From Reddybacter sp041277045 (GTDB lineage: Bacteria > Pseudomonadota > Gammaproteobacteria > Pseudomonadales > Porticoccaceae): a stretch of DNA of 64,000 nucleotides. The translations under genes were made by a program, and so were the position numbers. Below the pieces are notes generated by a model. It was not told where the DNA came from and did no database searches. It was given only the letters and a program-made list of their open reading frames with translations. The stretch lies in the NCBI GenBank assembly GCA_041277045.1, contig JBGFSY010000003.1, forward strand, positions 210,988-274,987, in the 5' to 3' direction. Below are positions 28,050 to 35,818 of the stretch, in pieces. Each line of letters begins with the position of its first letter. Within the stretch, counting starts at the first letter, position 1.

Positions 28050-28279
28050 TAGATCGTAATACAGAATAGGGCAGCTCATTATAATCGAGGTCAGGCTGCG
28101 CTGCCTATGAAAAACCTGAATGGTAATTGTCGAGTCGCTTTGTTGTACCAGGCTGGGATTACCTAGCTTGATTGTTTTCTGTATGCTTATTCGTCCATCA
28201 ATTACAAGCCCAAGACAAAGTGGTGAAATAGCAGGTCTTTGTTAAGGCAAAACCTATAAAAATTCCAGGGAGAAAAGCC

Positions 28280-29131
28280 ATGATTACAGGTATGCCGCGC
28301 ATTGCCATTGCAGTTCATGATTACCCCGCTGTCGTTAGTTTGTTTAGAGATAAATTCGGTATGCCCGTTATCGATTTATCGAAAAGTAGCACCGCTGAAT
28401 ACGGTGCGGCACTGGGCATGTGCGTGCCCGAGGGTGGCAGCAACATCGAGCTAATGTCGCCTGTCCACATGGATACGCCACTGAGTAAAAGCCTGCAAGG
28501 TTTTCTCGATCGCCGGGGCCAGGGCTTGTTTGCCCTGATGCTCGAAGCGCCCTTGCCCGACGATGAGGCGGAAGTGCTGGCACAGCGGGGCCTTAACGTT
28601 ATGCCTTTAATGCCCGGCGCTTTTGGGCGGGATGTTCACCCCAACTCGACCCATGGGGTGTTGATTCGTGTGTACCCAGTGGATTCCTTTGCGACTAAAT
28701 ATAAGGGCCCGGTTGACAAGCGCGATGGCCCCCGCGTGTCGGGTATTAGTCGTGTCATGATCGCCGTGGAAGATCTGGATCACGCCATCGAGGCTTACGG
28801 GACTCAGTTTAATATGGCGATGGACGCAACTTTGCTCGATGCCGAGCGCGGTGTGCGTGCAGCGATTTGTCGTCCCGCATCGGGTGGCGTGATAGAACTG
28901 ATAGCCGTCGACGATGGGACTCGGCCATTCGCCAAGGCCATCGCCGAGTTTTTGGAAAACCGCCGAGAAGGAATGTATGCACTGGTACTACAGACGAGTG
29001 ATGTGCCGGCGACGCAGAAAATGCTTGTCGAGCGAGGGCTGGATGTCAATATTTCTGCTGACTCCCCAGATGTACTCGAAGTGGACCAGCAAGCTACATT
29101 CGGTGCTTTAATTCGAATTGAGTCTCGGTAG
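28280..29131 (+). CDS. VOC-superfamily (glyoxalase/dioxygenase-like) protein
   Basis: The 283-residue protein contains two vicinal-oxygen-chelate modules. The first begins MPRIAIAVHDYPAVVSLFRDKFGMPV near residue 4, the second ISRVMIAVEDLDHAIEAYG near residue 155. Each has the betaalphabetabetabeta rhythm. This family covers glyoxalases, extradiol dioxygenases and epimerases. The metal ligands cannot be assigned confidently by eye, so no reaction is claimed. AGGGAG lies before the ATG. It is monocistronic as far as can be seen. Confidence 0.78.
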   Translation: MITGMPRIAIAVHDYPAVVSLFRDKFGMPVIDLSKSSTAEYGAALGMCVPEGGSNIELMSPVHMDTPLSKSLQGFLDRRGQGLFALMLEAPLPDDEAEVLAQRGLNVMPLMPGAFGRDVHPNSTHGVLIRVYPVDSFATKYKGPVDKRDGPRVSGISRVMIAVEDLDHAIEAYGTQFNMAMDATLLDAERGVRAAICRPASGGVIELIAVDDGTRPFAKAIAEFLENRREGMYALVLQTSDVPATQKMLVERGLDVNISADSPDVLEVDQQATFGALIRIESR

Positions 29132-29541
29132 TTCCTGGGGCAGTTGTTTTGTAGAATCATACAATGTGTTTGTTTTATTTTACTGTCACATTTTTGTTAC
29201 GAATGACGGGATGAAGTCGAAGCATCAAACCCCTTTTCTGGACTTACTCTTTACCTAAAAGCATTGTGTTTTGTACCCTGATAATTAAGAGGTGGTCTGA
29301 TTTGTTACCACTATTTATTGCCTTAAATGTCGGTTTACTTGTGTGTTATTTCATATATAGTGAATTCAGCCTGAAAATAGTACTTTTCTTGTAGCTGGGA
29401 TTGTGATTGTGATTTTTTTATTGCTTGCACGATCGCTAGTCATCAATAAAAGTTGCGTTTAACGGCTAAGGACAGCCAGACAACGGCTTAAATAAACAGT
29501 TTTTTACTCTTAAAGAGTAAAGCTTAAAAAGGTTTTACAAT
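29132..29541 (+). promoter_or_regulatory. Long leader region upstream of the cold-shock gene
   Basis: About 410 AT-rich bases precede the cold-shock ORF. A -10-like TATATA is at 29354-29359, which would give a leader of about 180 bases, as is typical for cspA genes where a structured leader senses temperature. The leader contains short repeats such as ACTCTTAAAGAGT near 29508, a small inverted repeat. I see no clear riboswitch. Confidence 0.4.
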
Positions 29542-29748
29542 ATGTCTAGTACAACAGGTACGGTGAAATGGTTTAACGCTGATAAAGGTTACGGTTTTAT
29601 CGAGCAAGAAAACGGCCCCGATGTTTTTGTTCATTTTCGCTCTATTGTTGGTGATGGTTTTAAATCACTGAATGAAGGTCAGCGAGTTGAATTTGATGTG
29701 ACTCAGGGTCAGAAGGGTCCACAGGCTGAGAACGTAACGCCGCTATAG
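29542..29748 (+). CDS. Cold-shock domain protein (CspA family)
   Basis: The 68-residue single cold-shock domain has RNP1 (KGYGFIEQ) and RNP2 (DVFVHFRSI), the two RNA-binding motifs. Such proteins bind single-stranded RNA/DNA and melt structure after temperature drops. The ATG is preceded by AAAGG at 29527-29531, about ten bases upstream. Confidence 0.93.
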   Translation: MSSTTGTVKWFNADKGYGFIEQENGPDVFVHFRSIVGDGFKSLNEGQRVEFDVTQGQKGPQAENVTPL

Positions 29749-29790
29749 TTTCACAAGGGTTCTACCAATGGTTCTCTTGTTGATCTAACG

Positions 29791-29830
29791 GTTCGGGTCG
29801 GGCTCTTTTAGCTGACCCGAATTCATCCCT
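29791..29830. terminator. Terminator between cold-shock gene and oxyR
   Basis: An 8-bp stem (TTCGGGTC with GACCCGAA, at 29792-29799 and 29814-29821) lies between the convergent genes. A T-containing tail (TTCATCCCTTTT) follows on the plus strand. It may serve both directions; the right part overlaps the last codons of oxyR. Confidence 0.5.
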
Positions 29831-30737
29831 TTTCCATAGAACTGTTATTTTTAAAGTATTCTCCCAGCAGACGGTATTCACTGTCTCTGGGGCTTTTCGC
29901 GCGCCATAAAAGCCCAATTTCACGCCAGACCCCACGCTCAGAAAATTCTTTTGTCGAGACATTTTTTGTGCCCGACAATATGCCCTCGTGAATTGCCATT
30001 TCAGGCAGTAGTGAAATGCCCACGCCGTTGGCGACCATGGGAACGATGGTGTGCAGGCTGGTGGCTTCAAAGGCCAGTGACAACTGACTACTTTGTAATT
30101 TACAGGCTTCCAAAGCGTGGTCGCGCAGGCAGTGACCGTTTTCCAGCAAGAGAATGTCTTGGCCCTGGAGGTCACGGGTTCTCAGCTTCTTGACTTCACC
30201 GAGAGGGTGACCCGTGGGGTAGGCCAGTACAAAGGGGTCGTTAAACAAAGGATAACTGGTGGTGTTGTTGACGGGATAGGGCAGGGCCAATAGCAACACA
30301 TCCAGTTCGCCCTGCAACAGTAAGTTGGCCAGGTTTTCCGACAAATCCTCGCGGATGAGTAATTGTAGGTCGGGAAAATCCTGGTGCAGGGTGGGTAGCA
30401 CCTTGGGCAGAATAAAGGGCGCTATTGTGGGGATGATGCCGATCCGCACCGGGTTACTGAGGGGTGTTTGCGCTTGGACAGCGTCCTCTTTAAGCGCTTC
30501 GATATCGCTGAGAATATGTTGCGAACGGGCAACGATTTTTTGGCCGATATCGGTAATCAACACCTGTTTATTACTGCGTTCTAGCAGGGCGGCGCCGAGT
30601 GCCTGTTCGAGTTCATTGATACCGGCACTGAGGGTTGACTGAGTGACGAAACAGGCTTTGGCGGCTTTGCCAAAATGCAGGCTTTGCGCCACGGCACAGA
30701 GGTAGCGGAGTTGTTTAAGAGTAGGTTGCGATGCCAT
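29823..30737 (-). CDS. oxyR: Hydrogen-peroxide-sensing LysR regulator OxyR
   Basis: The 304-residue LysR-type protein has an N-terminal helix-turn-helix (LKQLRYLCAVAQSLHFGKAAK) and a C-terminal sensor domain. The OxyR cysteines are seen as GHCLRDHALEAC near residues 200 and 209, nine positions apart as in E. coli C199/C208. Oxidation would form the activating disulfide. It is divergent from the rubrerythrin gene, so it may regulate that peroxide-linked gene; this is inferred from position. Confidence 0.93.
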   Translation of the reverse strand: MASQPTLKQLRYLCAVAQSLHFGKAAKACFVTQSTLSAGINELEQALGAALLERSNKQVLITDIGQKIVARSQHILSDIEALKEDAVQAQTPLSNPVRIGIIPTIAPFILPKVLPTLHQDFPDLQLLIREDLSENLANLLLQGELDVLLLALPYPVNNTTSYPLFNDPFVLAYPTGHPLGEVKKLRTRDLQGQDILLLENGHCLRDHALEACKLQSSQLSLAFEATSLHTIVPMVANGVGISLLPEMAIHEGILSGTKNVSTKEFSERGVWREIGLLWRAKSPRDSEYRLLGEYFKNNSSMEKG

Positions 30738-30885
30738 TGAAAAAACCGATCAGTTGATATCAAAAAATTCATTTTACCGATTGTAGGCCGGGGGATATTG
30801 TGCCGCAAGTTCATTAAAGAGCTGGTATGCTGATAGGGCTACATAAGAGCTTTATCTCTGAATAACAACTGAAAGGAGAATGTTG
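30738..30885. promoter_or_regulatory. Shared oxyR / rubrerythrin promoter region
   Basis: The divergent start codons are 148 bases apart. GATA at 30832 and TATC at 30853 form an imperfect inverted pair (GATA-N17-TATC) that loosely recalls an OxyR half-site spacing. The match is weak and no clear four-half-site element is seen. TATGCT at 30826-30831 could be a -10 for the rubrerythrin transcript. Confidence 0.3.
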
Positions 30886-31305
30886 ATGTCATTAAAAGAC
30901 ACGCAAACCGAACAGAATTTAAAAGATGCCTTTGCGGGTGAATCCCAGGCTAACCGTCGCTACTTGTACTTCGCCGCCAAAGCGGACGTTGAAGGCTACA
31001 ACGACGTCGCCTCTGTTTTTCGTTCCACCGCTGAAGGTGAAACTGGACATGCTCACGGCCACCTTGAGTATCTTGAAGAGACAGGTGATCCCGCCACAGG
31101 CCTGCCCATCGGAGCTACTTCAGATAACTTGAAAGCTGCAGTTGCTGGCGAGACTCACGAGTACACAGACATGTACCCGGGTATGACCAAAACGGCTCGT
31201 GAAGAAGGCTTTGACGAGATTGCCGACTGGTTTGAGACGCTGGGTAAAGCGGAGCGTAGCCACGCCAACCGCTTCCAGAAAGCGCTCGATACCCTCGACG
31301 ACTAA
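30886..31305 (+). CDS. Rubrerythrin-family diiron protein
   Basis: The 139-residue four-helix-bundle protein has two ExxH-type repeats: the first around LKDAFAGESQANRRYLYFA and the second ending in ETGHAHGHLEYL, then ERSHANRFQKAL at the C-terminus. The helices carry the Glu/His ligands of a diiron centre, but the C-terminal rubredoxin domain is missing. Such proteins reduce peroxide or react with oxygen. The ATG at 30886 is seven bases after AAAGGAG; the in-frame ATG at 30880 is too close to it. Confidence 0.88.
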   Translation: MSLKDTQTEQNLKDAFAGESQANRRYLYFAAKADVEGYNDVASVFRSTAEGETGHAHGHLEYLEETGDPATGLPIGATSDNLKAAVAGETHEYTDMYPGMTKTAREEGFDEIADWFETLGKAERSHANRFQKALDTLDD

Positions 31306-31321
31306 GATCACTTTAAGGCTG

Positions 31322-31349
31322 GCTAGTGTCTCTATACTAGCGAGTTTTT
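31322..31349 (+). terminator. First of two tandem terminators after the rubrerythrin gene
   Basis: A 6-bp stem (GCTAGT with ACTAGC, at 31322-31327 and 31336-31341) followed by GAGTTTTT. Confidence 0.5.
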
Positions 31350-31361
31350 AGCTGATCGATG

Positions 31362-31400
31362 ACAGGGCTTTGGTGTGATGCCAAGGCCCTGTATTTTTTT
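31362..31400 (+). terminator. Second terminator after the rubrerythrin gene
   Basis: A 12-bp stem with one wobble pair (31362-31373 with 31381-31392), a 7-base loop and a T7 run give a strong intrinsic terminator. It should limit read-through into the Fe-S gene. Confidence 0.8.
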
Positions 31401-31475
31401 GAGGCTCAGATCCACAGTTAGATTGATGGGCAGTATGGTCGCTTTACATTATTACGCTTTACACAGGGGAAGAAA

Positions 31476-32798
31476 ATGCGCGAAGGTAGTCTGGAAGCGC
31501 CAACACGACATCCACTCGATTGGCAGTCGGAGTCATTTTGGGATAAACAAGATCTCGAGACAGAGCTTGAGCGCGTCTACGATATTTGCCACGGTTGCCG
31601 TCGCTGTGTGAGCTTATGTGATTCCTTTCCGACCCTCTTCGACCTGGTTGATGAGTCAGAGACCCTGGAGGTCGATGGCATTGATAAGGGCGATTACAAC
31701 AAGGTCGTCGATCAGTGCTTTATGTGTGACATGTGTTACATGAGTAAGTGCCCCTATGTGCCGCCCCACGAATGGAATATTGATTTTCCCCATTTGATGC
31801 TGCGTGCCAAAGCCCATAAATTCAAAGAGCAGGGTGCCTCTTTCCGCGATAAGACGCTGACGAATACGGATGCCGTGGGTAAGCTCGCCACCATCCCACT
31901 GGTGGATATTACGGTTAACGCCCTCAATAGTAACAAGTTGTTTAGAAAGGCCTTTCAGTCGGCGATGGGTGTGCACAAAGACGCACCAATTCCGCGCTAC
32001 CACAGTAAAACCTTGCGTAAATCGGTCAAAAACCTCGTCGATACTATTAGCCCCAAAGCCGTGGGTGATACCACTGGCAAAGTGGCCTTGTACGCCACGT
32101 GTTACGGCAACTACAACAGTCCGGAGTTGGGTGAAGATTTTTACCGCGTATTCCAGCACAACAATATTCATATTGAATTGGTGCCTAAAGAGCAGTGCTG
32201 TGGCATGCCGAAACTTGAGCTCGGCGATCTCGACGCTGTCGCTCGCGCTAAAGAAGCGAACATCCCGGTGCTGGCAAAATTGGTTGATGAAGGCTTCGAC
32301 CTTATCGCCCCGGTGCCGTCCTGCGTGCTGATGTATAAGCAGGAACTACCTTTAATGTTCCCCGATGATGCGGACGTGCAAAAGGTCAAAGAAGCTTTTT
32401 ATGACCCCTTTGAATATCTCCATTTGCGCCATAAAAAGGGTGAGTTCAATACGGAGTTTGTTCGTAGTCTGGACAATATTAGCTATCACGTGGCCTGCCA
32501 TCTGCGGGTACAAAATATCGGCATGAAAACCCGCGATATCCTTGCTTTAGTGCCCGACACAACAATACACCCACAGCAGCGTTGCTCCGGTCACGATGGC
32601 ACCTATGCAGTGAAAGAAGAAACCTACGACAAGGCGGTGAAAATTGCCCGTCCGGTGGTGCGTAAAGTGAACGCATTGAAGTCCGAACATTTATCCAGCG
32701 ATTGCCCGATGGCGGCAGCGCATATCGCGGATCTGGCTGAAACTGGTGAAAAGCCCGAACATCCCATGACACTGTTACGTATGGCCTACGGCATTTAG
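31476..32798 (+). CDS. GlpC/heterodisulfide-reductase-like iron-sulfur protein
   Basis: The 440-residue protein has two ferredoxin-type 4Fe-4S motifs near the N-terminus: CHGCRRCVSLC near residue 38, then CFMCDMCYMSKCPY near 82. Two cysteine-rich CCG-type domains typical of GlpC/HdrB proteins follow, one with QCCGMPKLELGD near 240. Family members pass electrons from dehydrogenases to the quinone pool or a partner. It is followed nine bases later by DUF3501, and preceded by rubrerythrin. This trio is a recurring arrangement linked to peroxide defence, though its exact job is not settled. Confidence 0.87.
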   Translation: MREGSLEAPTRHPLDWQSESFWDKQDLETELERVYDICHGCRRCVSLCDSFPTLFDLVDESETLEVDGIDKGDYNKVVDQCFMCDMCYMSKCPYVPPHEWNIDFPHLMLRAKAHKFKEQGASFRDKTLTNTDAVGKLATIPLVDITVNALNSNKLFRKAFQSAMGVHKDAPIPRYHSKTLRKSVKNLVDTISPKAVGDTTGKVALYATCYGNYNSPELGEDFYRVFQHNNIHIELVPKEQCCGMPKLELGDLDAVARAKEANIPVLAKLVDEGFDLIAPVPSCVLMYKQELPLMFPDDADVQKVKEAFYDPFEYLHLRHKKGEFNTEFVRSLDNISYHVACHLRVQNIGMKTRDILALVPDTTIHPQQRCSGHDGTYAVKEETYDKAVKIARPVVRKVNALKSEHLSSDCPMAAAHIADLAETGEKPEHPMTLLRMAYGI

Positions 32799-32807
32799 GA
32801 GTAGAGA

Positions 32808-33407
32808 GTGAAGAAGTTAAGCAGACAGGATTTATGGTCGCTGGAAGAGTATTCCGAGCGTCGCGTGCAGTTTCGCAATGAGGTAATGGCTCACAAAAAG
32901 AATCGCCAGGTGGCCCTGGGTGATCACGCCCGCCTCTATTTCGAAGACCCAACAACCATTCGTTATCAAGTTCAAGAAATGTTGCGCATTGAAAAAATCT
33001 TCGAAGCAGCTGCCATTCAGGAAGAGCTTGATGCCTACAATCCGCTGATAGGTGATGGCAGCAACTGGAAGGCGACTTTCATGCTCGAATATGCCGACCC
33101 TGATGAACGTGCTGTTGCACTAACTCGTTTGCTGGGTATAGAGGACAAAGTCTGGGTACAGGTAGGTGATGCTGACAAAGTTTATGCCATTGCCGACGAA
33201 GACATGGACAGAGAAAACGATGTTAAAACCTCTGCCGTACATTTTATGCGTTTCGAGTTAAGCGTTAATATGGTCGCAGAATTGAAGACGGGTGCACAGT
33301 TGCAGATGGGCGTTGATCACGCCAACTATCCTATGTCAGCTGTGACCGTTAAGCCTGAAGTGAGTCAGTCTCTGGCGAGCGATCTGGATGATGTTTCAAT
33401 TAACTAA
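32808..33407 (+). CDS. DUF3501 family protein
   Basis: The 199-residue protein begins at a GTG with GGAG six bases upstream (MKKLSRQDLWSLEEYSERR) and follows the DUF3501 pattern, including DHARLYFEDPTTIRYQVQEML near residue 38. It often lies beside the rubrerythrin and Fe-S genes seen here, and the short gap to the Fe-S gene supports cotranscription. No catalytic motif is known, so it may be a partner for the Fe-S protein. Confidence 0.87.
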   Translation: MKKLSRQDLWSLEEYSERRVQFRNEVMAHKKNRQVALGDHARLYFEDPTTIRYQVQEMLRIEKIFEAAAIQEELDAYNPLIGDGSNWKATFMLEYADPDERAVALTRLLGIEDKVWVQVGDADKVYAIADEDMDRENDVKTSAVHFMRFELSVNMVAELKTGAQLQMGVDHANYPMSAVTVKPEVSQSLASDLDDVSIN

Positions 33408-33671
33408 TCAGTTGCCTTTCTCAAGCCCCTTCGGTGATGGGGGTTTGGGACGCAAGTTTGTAATAAGACCAATTAGATCAAAATAGGCCTGCCTTAATTT
33501 AGTCCCCCGCGCGATTAATACCATCTCGTGTGTCATAACTGATGCTTGAATTGATAAGTATTTTGTCTAAACCTTTACCACTTTCATTTCGGCAACCCTC
33601 AATTTACTCAACTACAGTTAAATAGATATTGATATTTATGTGTGGTTAAAAGGTATAAAAGGGGATAGCTA

Positions 33672-34226
33672 ATGGATCGATATTTTTTTATCAGTGGTGA
33701 TCTTGACGATATGGACAGGGTTGAAAAGGAACTTGAAAATGCCGGTTTGACCACTGCGCAGATACATGTTCTGAGCAAGGATGATGAGGGTGTGGCGCGT
33801 CGTGGCTTGCATGAAGTGCACGCCTTTATGAAAACAGATGTTGTTCGCTCAGGGCTGAAAGGTGCCATTCTTGGTGTGGGTGCAGCAATTACAGTACTGC
33901 TTTTCGCGCACTATTCCTCGGCATACGAAAATATTGGTTGGCTGCCCTTTATTTTCTTATCGATTGTCTTGCTGGGCTTCTGCACCTGGGAGGGTGGCTT
34001 CTTTGGTTTTCAGGTGCCGAATGCTCAGTTCAAGCAATTTGAGGAGGTGCTTACTCAGGGCTGGCATGTGTTCTTTGTTGATGTTAACGAGCACCAGTTG
34101 CCGGTATTACAAGGTGTAACGGATCAACATCGGGGTTTAAAACCTGCAGGTATCGGTAGTTCATCACCTCATTGGGTGATCGGTTGGCAGAATAATTTCA
34201 AGAAATTTGTGCATTGGGCACCTTGA
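33672..34226 (+). CDS. Conserved membrane protein of unknown function
   Basis: The 184-residue protein starts with a ferredoxin-like cytosolic fold (YFFISGDLDDMDRVEKEL, then TAQIHVLSKDDEG). Two hydrophobic helices lie around 62-80 and 90-110 (LKGAILGVGAAITVLLF and WLPFIFLSIVLLGFCTW). A second soluble segment follows, with VFFVDVNEHQL. The pattern recalls a conserved Pseudomonas family without assigned activity. A terminator follows. Confidence 0.75.
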   Translation: MDRYFFISGDLDDMDRVEKELENAGLTTAQIHVLSKDDEGVARRGLHEVHAFMKTDVVRSGLKGAILGVGAAITVLLFAHYSSAYENIGWLPFIFLSIVLLGFCTWEGGFFGFQVPNAQFKQFEEVLTQGWHVFFVDVNEHQLPVLQGVTDQHRGLKPAGIGSSSPHWVIGWQNNFKKFVHWAP

Positions 34227-34259
34227 CGCTATAAAACAACAATACCCACTACCAGCGCG

Positions 34260-34287
34260 AGGGGTGTCTTTAAAGGCACCCCTTTTT
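34260..34287 (+). terminator. Intrinsic terminator after the membrane protein gene
   Basis: A 9-bp stem with one wobble (34260-34268 with 34275-34283), loop TTTAAA and a T5 tail. It adjoins the transposase remnant on the other strand, so part of the hairpin may derive from the mobile element. Confidence 0.75.
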
Positions 34288-34655
34288 CGTGGAGCAAGGT
34301 CCCAGCAAGTACCAACATCTCCCATTGACGTTGGTACACAATAACTCACCAACAAGGCCCCTGGTCACTATGGAAAACCAGCCTTTTAAGTTGCTGGCAC
34401 AAGTTATACAGCATGGTCTGTCGCCACATCCAATGATGTGGCGAGAGTAGAGATCCATGATAACGGTCAAGTACGCCCAGCCTTCTGCTGTTTTTAAATC
34501 GGTGATATTAGCCGCCAAGATTTGATCTCGCCCCACTGGATTAAAGTGTTGATTCAATAAGTTAGCCTCTGCGACATCGCTATGATTGCGCTTCGTTGTT
34601 ACCTTTATTTTAACAAAGATGGTGAAAGCAGAGCCCTCGGTTTACCATAGACGGC
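34288..34655 (-). pseudogene. IS3-family transposase (OrfB) remnant
   Basis: Read on the minus strand, the segment encodes IKVTTKRNHSDVAEANLL, then NQHFNPVGRDQ, NITDLKTAEGWAYLTVIMDL and YSRHIIG, an integrase-core match to IS3 OrfB. The frame then shifts: another frame gives LVFHSDQG, and a third gives CWDLAP where CWDNAP is normal. The start and stop of the gene and the element ends are lost. It is a decayed insertion sequence fragment just upstream of xthA. Confidence 0.75.
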
Positions 34656-34695
34656 TTTTAAAGCTCCACTAAATTTACACGAGGAAGTAGTGCCG

Positions 34696-35460
34696 ATGCG
34701 TTTAGTCTCCTGGAATGTTAATGGTATTCGAGCCGCCATGAAGAAGAATTTTGTGCAATCGCTAGAGGCGATGGAAACTGATGTGCTTTGTCTGCAGGAA
34801 ACCAAAGCTCAGGACGAACAAGTAGCTGAGGCACTGGCAGAGATTAATGGCTACCACTTGTACAGTAATTCGGCCGAGAAAAAGGGTTATTCGGGTACGG
34901 CAATATTATCGAAAGTTGCGCCCCTGTCCGTTCAATTTGATATGGGTATTGAAGAACACGATCAGGAGGGTAGGGTAATTGCTGCCGAGTTCGAGACCTT
35001 CTATCTGGTCACCGTGTACACACCAAATTCTGGCAATGGCCTGAAACGGCTCGACTACCGTCAGCAATGGGACGCCGATTTCCTCGCTTATTTAGAACAA
35101 CTCGAAAAACAAAAGCCCGTTGTGGTGTGTGGCGATTTAAATGTTGCTCACAAAGATATTGATCTCGCACGCCCCAAACCGAATTACAACAAAAGTGCCG
35201 GCTACACTCAGGCAGAGATTGATGGGCTGGATAATATTGTTGCTTCGGGCTTTGTTGATACATTTCGTGATCAGCGCCCTGAAGAAGTTAAATACTCCTG
35301 GTGGAGCTATCGGGCAGGTGCCAGAGTAAATAATGTCGGCTGGCGCATCGATTATTTTTTGGTTTCAGAAAGCTTGCAGGGAAAGGTAGAAGGTGCGGAT
35401 ATTCTCAATGAGGTGATGGGCTCGGATCACTGTCCAGTGTTATTGGACTTGATTATCTAG
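34696..35460 (+). CDS. xthA: Exodeoxyribonuclease III family protein
   Basis: The 254-residue exonuclease/endonuclease/phosphatase-fold protein starts MRLVSWNVNGIRAAMKKN. It carries the Mg-binding LQETKAQDEQ, the catalytic Asp-Asn in CGDLNVAHKDIDLARP near residue 145, and MGSDHCPVLL at the end with the catalytic His. ExoIII acts on abasic sites in base excision repair. The start is taken at the ATG at 34696, matching the family; the GTG at 34690 is in frame. Confidence 0.92.
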   Translation: MRLVSWNVNGIRAAMKKNFVQSLEAMETDVLCLQETKAQDEQVAEALAEINGYHLYSNSAEKKGYSGTAILSKVAPLSVQFDMGIEEHDQEGRVIAAEFETFYLVTVYTPNSGNGLKRLDYRQQWDADFLAYLEQLEKQKPVVVCGDLNVAHKDIDLARPKPNYNKSAGYTQAEIDGLDNIVASGFVDTFRDQRPEEVKYSWWSYRAGARVNNVGWRIDYFLVSESLQGKVEGADILNEVMGSDHCPVLLDLII

Positions 35461-35469
35461 AGCCTTTTG

Positions 35470-35703
35470 TTATCTAGTCCGCTGGTGTAGTTCTATGTAA
35501 CGATTGTTCCAGGGCTCGCCAACAATTTCCATCAATTGACGAATCTGCGATTTGGTAATAGCGTCGTTTGATTTGGAGCTGTACTCGAGGATCTCTTCCA
35601 ATAAATTTGGGGCGTTGAGGGTAGGAGCGCTGCCAAATTCTTGCTTGATACGCTTGCGCACAACTCGCAGTTGGTCGATTTCTGCTTTGTTAAAAATAGC
35701 CAT
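35470..35703 (-). CDS. Small protein of unknown function (77 residues)
   Basis: From the ATG at 35703 (MAIFNKAEIDQLRVVRKRIKQ) the product looks helical and charged, with no Cys or signal. The ribosome site is weak. It lies nine bases after the convergent xthA stop. I do not recognise it, and a chance reading frame cannot be fully excluded. Confidence 0.5.
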   Translation of the reverse strand: MAIFNKAEIDQLRVVRKRIKQEFGSAPTLNAPNLLEEILEYSSKSNDAITKSQIRQLMEIVGEPWNNRYIELHQRTR

Positions 35704-35818
35704 TAAGCTTGTTGTGTCCTCGGGTATCTGTAAAAGCTACTTGCTTGGTGTTCCCAAATGTTGGTAATTGTAACGCCTTATTAGCTATTGTCTATCCCAG
35801 AAACTTATCAATCAGATG

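Noticed and set aside
30832..30856. A firm OxyR binding site
   Set aside because: Only two half-site-like tetramers are present; the known four-half-site pattern is not matched.
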